From: Spirochaetaceae bacterium
GTDB taxonomy: Bacteria; Spirochaetota; Spirochaetia; Treponematales; Breznakiellaceae
Assembly (NCBI GenBank): GCA_031276945.1
Contig: JAISMB010000033.1
Span: 1 to 64,000 of the forward strand
DNA: 64,000 nucleotides
Direction: 5' to 3'
Shown: piece by piece, positions 61,334 to 64,000 of the stretch
How the letters are laid out: each line of letters begins with the position of its first letter
Numbering within the stretch: the first letter of the stretch is position 1
Position numbers and translations under genes: made by a program
Notes under the pieces: generated by a model
Databases searched by the model: none
Seen by the model: the letters and a program-made list of their open reading frames with translations, nothing else
Told to the model about the DNA's origin: nothing

Positions 61334-62390
61334 ATGCATAAAATGGATATAAGGACTATTAGCAAGATTATGGATATCAATAAAATATATTGCGAAGACA
61401 GCAAAAAAATTCTTAAAACGCTCCCTGCTGAATCGGTTGATTTGGTAATAACAAGTCCGCCGTATTTTCAGCAGCGCGACTATGGCGGCGGAGGAATCGG
61501 CAACGAAAAAACCATTGACGAATATATAGAAAATATTATGATTGTTTTTCGTGAATGTGTCCGTGCGGTTAAAAAAACAGGCGCGGTTGTTTTTAATGTC
61601 GGCGATAAATATATTGACGGTAATTTATTACTTGCGCCGTATCGTTTCGCGCTACAGGCGCAAAAAGAAAATCTGGCGCGGCTTGTCAATGAAACTTACC
61701 TGGGTAAAAATAAATCCAGCGCCGAAACAAGATCCTAGAAAACTCATTCCCGCAACCGAGCCGTTTTTTATTTTCGTAAAATCAAATGATTACTACTTTA
61801 ATAAAGACGCATTTCTTGAATACCGCGACGTATGTTTTAACGGCAGGAAAAAAAATAACGGCAACGACATTGGCAAAAAATATTTTGATTCAATTGAATC
61901 GTCCAATCTTTCAAAAGACCAAAAAGAACTCGCCCGACAAGAATTACAGGATGTGATTCTTGAGGTAAAGCAAGGGAAAATTGACAGTTTTAGGATGAAA
62001 ATAAACGGGATTCACGCGCTTCCCTACGGTGGGCAAGGCGGCGGACGTTTAACACAGTTATTGACCAAAGGTTTTACTATAATAAAAATCTATGGGCATT
62101 CTATGCGTAAAGACGTTATTGAATCAACGGTGGAAACAATAAAAGGAAATATACACCCCGCCGTGTATCCTGAATTCATTGTGCGAGAATTGATTAAACT
62201 TCTGACAAAAGAAGGCGCTCTTGTGCTTGACCCGTTTTTAGGATCGGGCACGACCGCGCTTGCCGCGAAACATCTTAACAGGAATTATATCGGTATTGAA
62301 ATACATTCTGAATATGCGGAATACGCGGAGAAACGTTTGCGCGAGCAAGAAAAAAACATACAAAATGGAGAGTTTGAATTTATAGTATGA
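61334..62390 (+). pseudogene. DNA methyltransferase (N4/N6, beta type), frameshifted
   Basis: Adenine or cytosine-N4 DNA methyltransferase in two frames. Frame A (61334-61738) holds motif IV in ITSPPYFQQRDYG and later FNVGDKYIDG. Frame B carries on from about 61695 with WVKINPAPKQDPR, ATEPFFIFVKS and, near the C-terminus, motif I in DPFLGSGTTALAA and IGIEIHSEYAEYA. The order catalytic-then-SAM places it in the beta class. Removing the single C at 61695 restores NEITWVKINP, a typical phrase of this family. The frameshift is therefore one inserted base, real or a sequencing error. It overlaps the nuclease gene by 4 bp. The codons are AT-rich compared with neighbours, which suggests transfer. 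Confidence 0.83.
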
Positions 62391-63496
62391 ATGAAAGCGG
62401 GACATTAGAACAATTATATACGCGGGCGGTTCAAATATATGAAACGCAAAACGAAATTTCATTTCCAGAAATTATCTCTGAAAATGTTAATGCTCTTATT
62501 GAAGCGATAGATAAAAACAAATCAATCGTTTCGGCGCTCGTAACCTCGCTTTTGACTAAAATTTGTACGCCAAATCAAGATATTCGACTACATCGCGTTG
62601 ATTTTGAAGGCGGCTATTCGGCTCGGAGTCTCGATACCAATATTACAACGCCGTTTTTCAAAAAGTATTTTCCCAGATACGCGAACAAAGAATCCGGTTT
62701 TTTAACGCTTGCGACCAGAGAAAGAATCGCATGGACACAAACTGAAGGGCAGGCGCTTAAAATACGCAGACAAAATGTAAAGGATAGTTTTTTGAATATT
62801 CTTGACGCTGTTCAGAATAATACCGCCGATGCTTCGCAGGTTTTGATATATTTATTTTACAAACTTCACATTCTTTCATTGCGATACAAACAAATATTTG
62901 ATGACGCGCTAAATACTTCAAATTATACAAGCATTCTTAACATCAATACCATACTTGCAATGCTGGAAAAACATTTTTTGTTTCCTGTTAGTTCACGCCT
63001 TCCTGTAATTGCCATGTATTCCATTTATGAATTATTACTTCCCGTATTTGAGCAATATAGAGGTAAAAAGTTACGACCCCTCAATGTTCATACTTCCTCC
63101 GATAAACACGGCTACGGCGACATTGAAATTTGGAATGCCGATAATACGCCTTTTGAAATGCTTGAAATAAAACATAATATTCCCATTGATAGAAATCTGG
63201 TTTTTGATGTGGTTAAAAAATCACGCGACACGACAATCAAGCGATATTATATTTTGACCACCTCAAAAGATAATTTTATCTCGAAAGAAGAAGAAACATA
63301 TATCAACAATTTTATTTTATCAATTAAAAATGATACTGGTATTGATATTATTCCCAATGGTATTTTTAACAGCATGAAGTATTATCTGCGTTTTGTATCT
63401 GATTATAAACAATTTATTCATGTTTATACAAAGAATCTAATTATTGATGCGGATAATTCGGCAGAAGTACGTGATTTTCATATTTCCGAATGGTAA
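62387..63496 (+). CDS. Type II restriction endonuclease (PD-(D/E)XK type)
   Basis: A 369-residue protein that I assign to restriction by context and motif. It lies 4 bp inside the end of the methyltransferase (ATGA overlap). Near residue 242 GYGDIEIWN is followed by FEMLEIKHNI, giving the acidic D, then E-x-K of a PD-(D/E)XK site. The N-terminal 200 residues are helical and may carry DNA recognition. The recognition sequence is unknown. It is intact while its methyltransferase is broken as read, which would be lethal if the nuclease is active and the frameshift is real. AT-rich base use fits horizontal transfer. Confidence 0.72.
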   Translation: MNESGTLEQLYTRAVQIYETQNEISFPEIISENVNALIEAIDKNKSIVSALVTSLLTKICTPNQDIRLHRVDFEGGYSARSLDTNITTPFFKKYFPRYANKESGFLTLATRERIAWTQTEGQALKIRRQNVKDSFLNILDAVQNNTADASQVLIYLFYKLHILSLRYKQIFDDALNTSNYTSILNINTILAMLEKHFLFPVSSRLPVIAMYSIYELLLPVFEQYRGKKLRPLNVHTSSDKHGYGDIEIWNADNTPFEMLEIKHNIPIDRNLVFDVVKKSRDTTIKRYYILTTSKDNFISKEEETYINNFILSIKNDTGIDIIPNGIFNSMKYYLRFVSDYKQFIHVYTKNLIIDADNSAEVRDFHISEW

Positions 63497-63732
63497 AATA
63501 TATTAAAAGAACATTCCATTGAATAAATACGAATAAATAGCACCCGCCCGCCGTCCTTGGCGGGCGGCTTCGTAGCAGGTTTTTTATTGCTAGGCGCAAC
63601 AAAGAAATCTGTGTGTAGTTCAGGGCATTCCAAACATCGCATAACAGGACTGTTTACGCTTCGCCGCCAATGGTGGCTTGGTGTTCCATTCGCCTAGGTC
63701 ATTCCGCTTCGCTTCATTCTCACGTGCAGAGG
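63497..63732. other. Gap after the restriction gene with GC-rich hairpin
   Basis: GCCCGCC-GTCCTT-GGCGGGC lies at about 63545-63566. A weak T-rich stretch follows, so it may terminate the restriction-modification transcript. No gene is recognised to the tnpB right end. Confidence 0.5.
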
Positions 63733-63825
63733 CTGAAATCGCACTTATTGACAGAGCTTGCTCTGTCGGTCTAAATTTGGTCTATAAAACAGAAAGCCCA
63801 ACGCTAAAAGCGTTGGTTAGCTCAC
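63733..63825 (+). repeat. Second IS605-type right end without tnpB
   Basis: Hairpins GACAGAGC-TT-GCTCTGTC (63750-63767) and CCAACGCT-AAA-AGCGTTGG (63798-63816), with TAGCTCAC ending at 63825, match the end at 486-560 base for base in many positions. Upstream similarity begins only near GTGC at 63723-63728, so the rest of tnpB is missing. Confidence 0.7.
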
Positions 63826-63881
63826 TCCATTCTGATTATATTTCTATGAAAATCTACTATGGTTAAGAGCTTAAAATCAGT

Positions 63882-64000
63882 ATGTATCAAATGTTTTGGG
63901 CTAAAAAGCCGCTTGTTGTACAGGTTGTTAAATACAGTATTATGGTTCTTGCCGGTCTGTGTACCATCTTTTTTATGCTTTATTGGCTTAGTTCCGCGCA
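63882..64000 (+). CDS. N-terminus of a membrane protein, cut by the window end
   Basis: The first 39 codons give MYQMFWAKKPLVVQVVKYSI and then MVLAGLCTIFFMLYWLSSA, a signal anchor or first membrane helix. Codon use resembles the neighbours. A second frame from ATG 63859 is also open and hydrophobic, so the frame choice is not certain. Family unknown. Confidence 0.45.
   Translation, partial: MYQMFWAKKPLVVQVVKYSIMVLAGLCTIFFMLYWLSSA

Overview
The window looks like chromosome of a Treponema-like spirochaete. The basis is the gene set: an RNase Y/YmdB pair, an LptCAB cluster behind pyrG, an LptD homologue with an N-terminal SAP-like motif, a LolC/E-type permease, a class III adenylate cyclase next to a two-domain cyclic-nucleotide receptor, a double-Cache-type chemoreceptor and several secreted proteins that I cannot place in a family. 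GC content appears close to 50 percent by eye, except for an AT-richer restriction-modification island at the right end. The genus-level call is inference; no rRNA is present.

Layout. 1-0.6 kb: decayed IS605-type tnpB with its right end. 0.6-5.3 kb: rny-ymdB, a CPBP protease and a secreted LamG/FN3 protein on the opposite strand, tRNA-Lys. 5.7-11 kb: pyrG-lptC-lptA-lptB-larA operon. 11.4-15.7 kb: a giant 2-hydroxyacyl-CoA dehydratase activase. 15.9-22.1 kb: a TolC/membrane-fusion/RND efflux operon. 22.3-25.4 kb: plsC, a DEAD-box helicase and recF (minus). 26.1-33.3 kb: GH38 alpha-mannosidase, a PHP phosphatase, tRNA-Glu, an ATPase-like/TPR protein. 34.6-40 kb: a degenerate GGDEF-like membrane protein, DUF4340 and partner, GAPDH. 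41.8-48.5 kb: an MBL hydrolase, the cAMP receptor and cyclase, two envelope proteins. 48.6-54.7 kb: tRNA-Leu, a REP-associated transposase (RAYT), an orphan solute-binding protein, lptD, tRNA-Pro and tRNA-Asp. 55-61 kb: chemoreceptor, LolC/E permease, VOC protein, PASTA protein. 61.3-63.5 kb: a restriction-modification pair whose methyltransferase is frameshifted. 63.7 kb: a second tnpB right end, then the start of a membrane protein.

The most unusual feature is a family of short repeats that fills most long intergenic gaps. A solitary unit with core GGCGAGGTCTGACC occurs in more than a dozen gaps. At separate loci it, or unrelated 21-23 bp units, has expanded into tandem arrays of 6 to 25 copies. 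Three arrays share the 12-bp core GGGCGAGGTCTG and the exact 21-bp period but have different, array-specific remaining bases. The core also enters genes: six 42-bp units form part of a roughly 165-residue N-terminal extension on LptB, and the core is read in frame at both ends of the RAYT gene, which is itself flanked by inverted copies. The simplest model is a REPtron-like system, in which a RAYT disperses the seed and local slippage or unequal exchange expands it. This model is inference and can be tested by comparison with other genomes.
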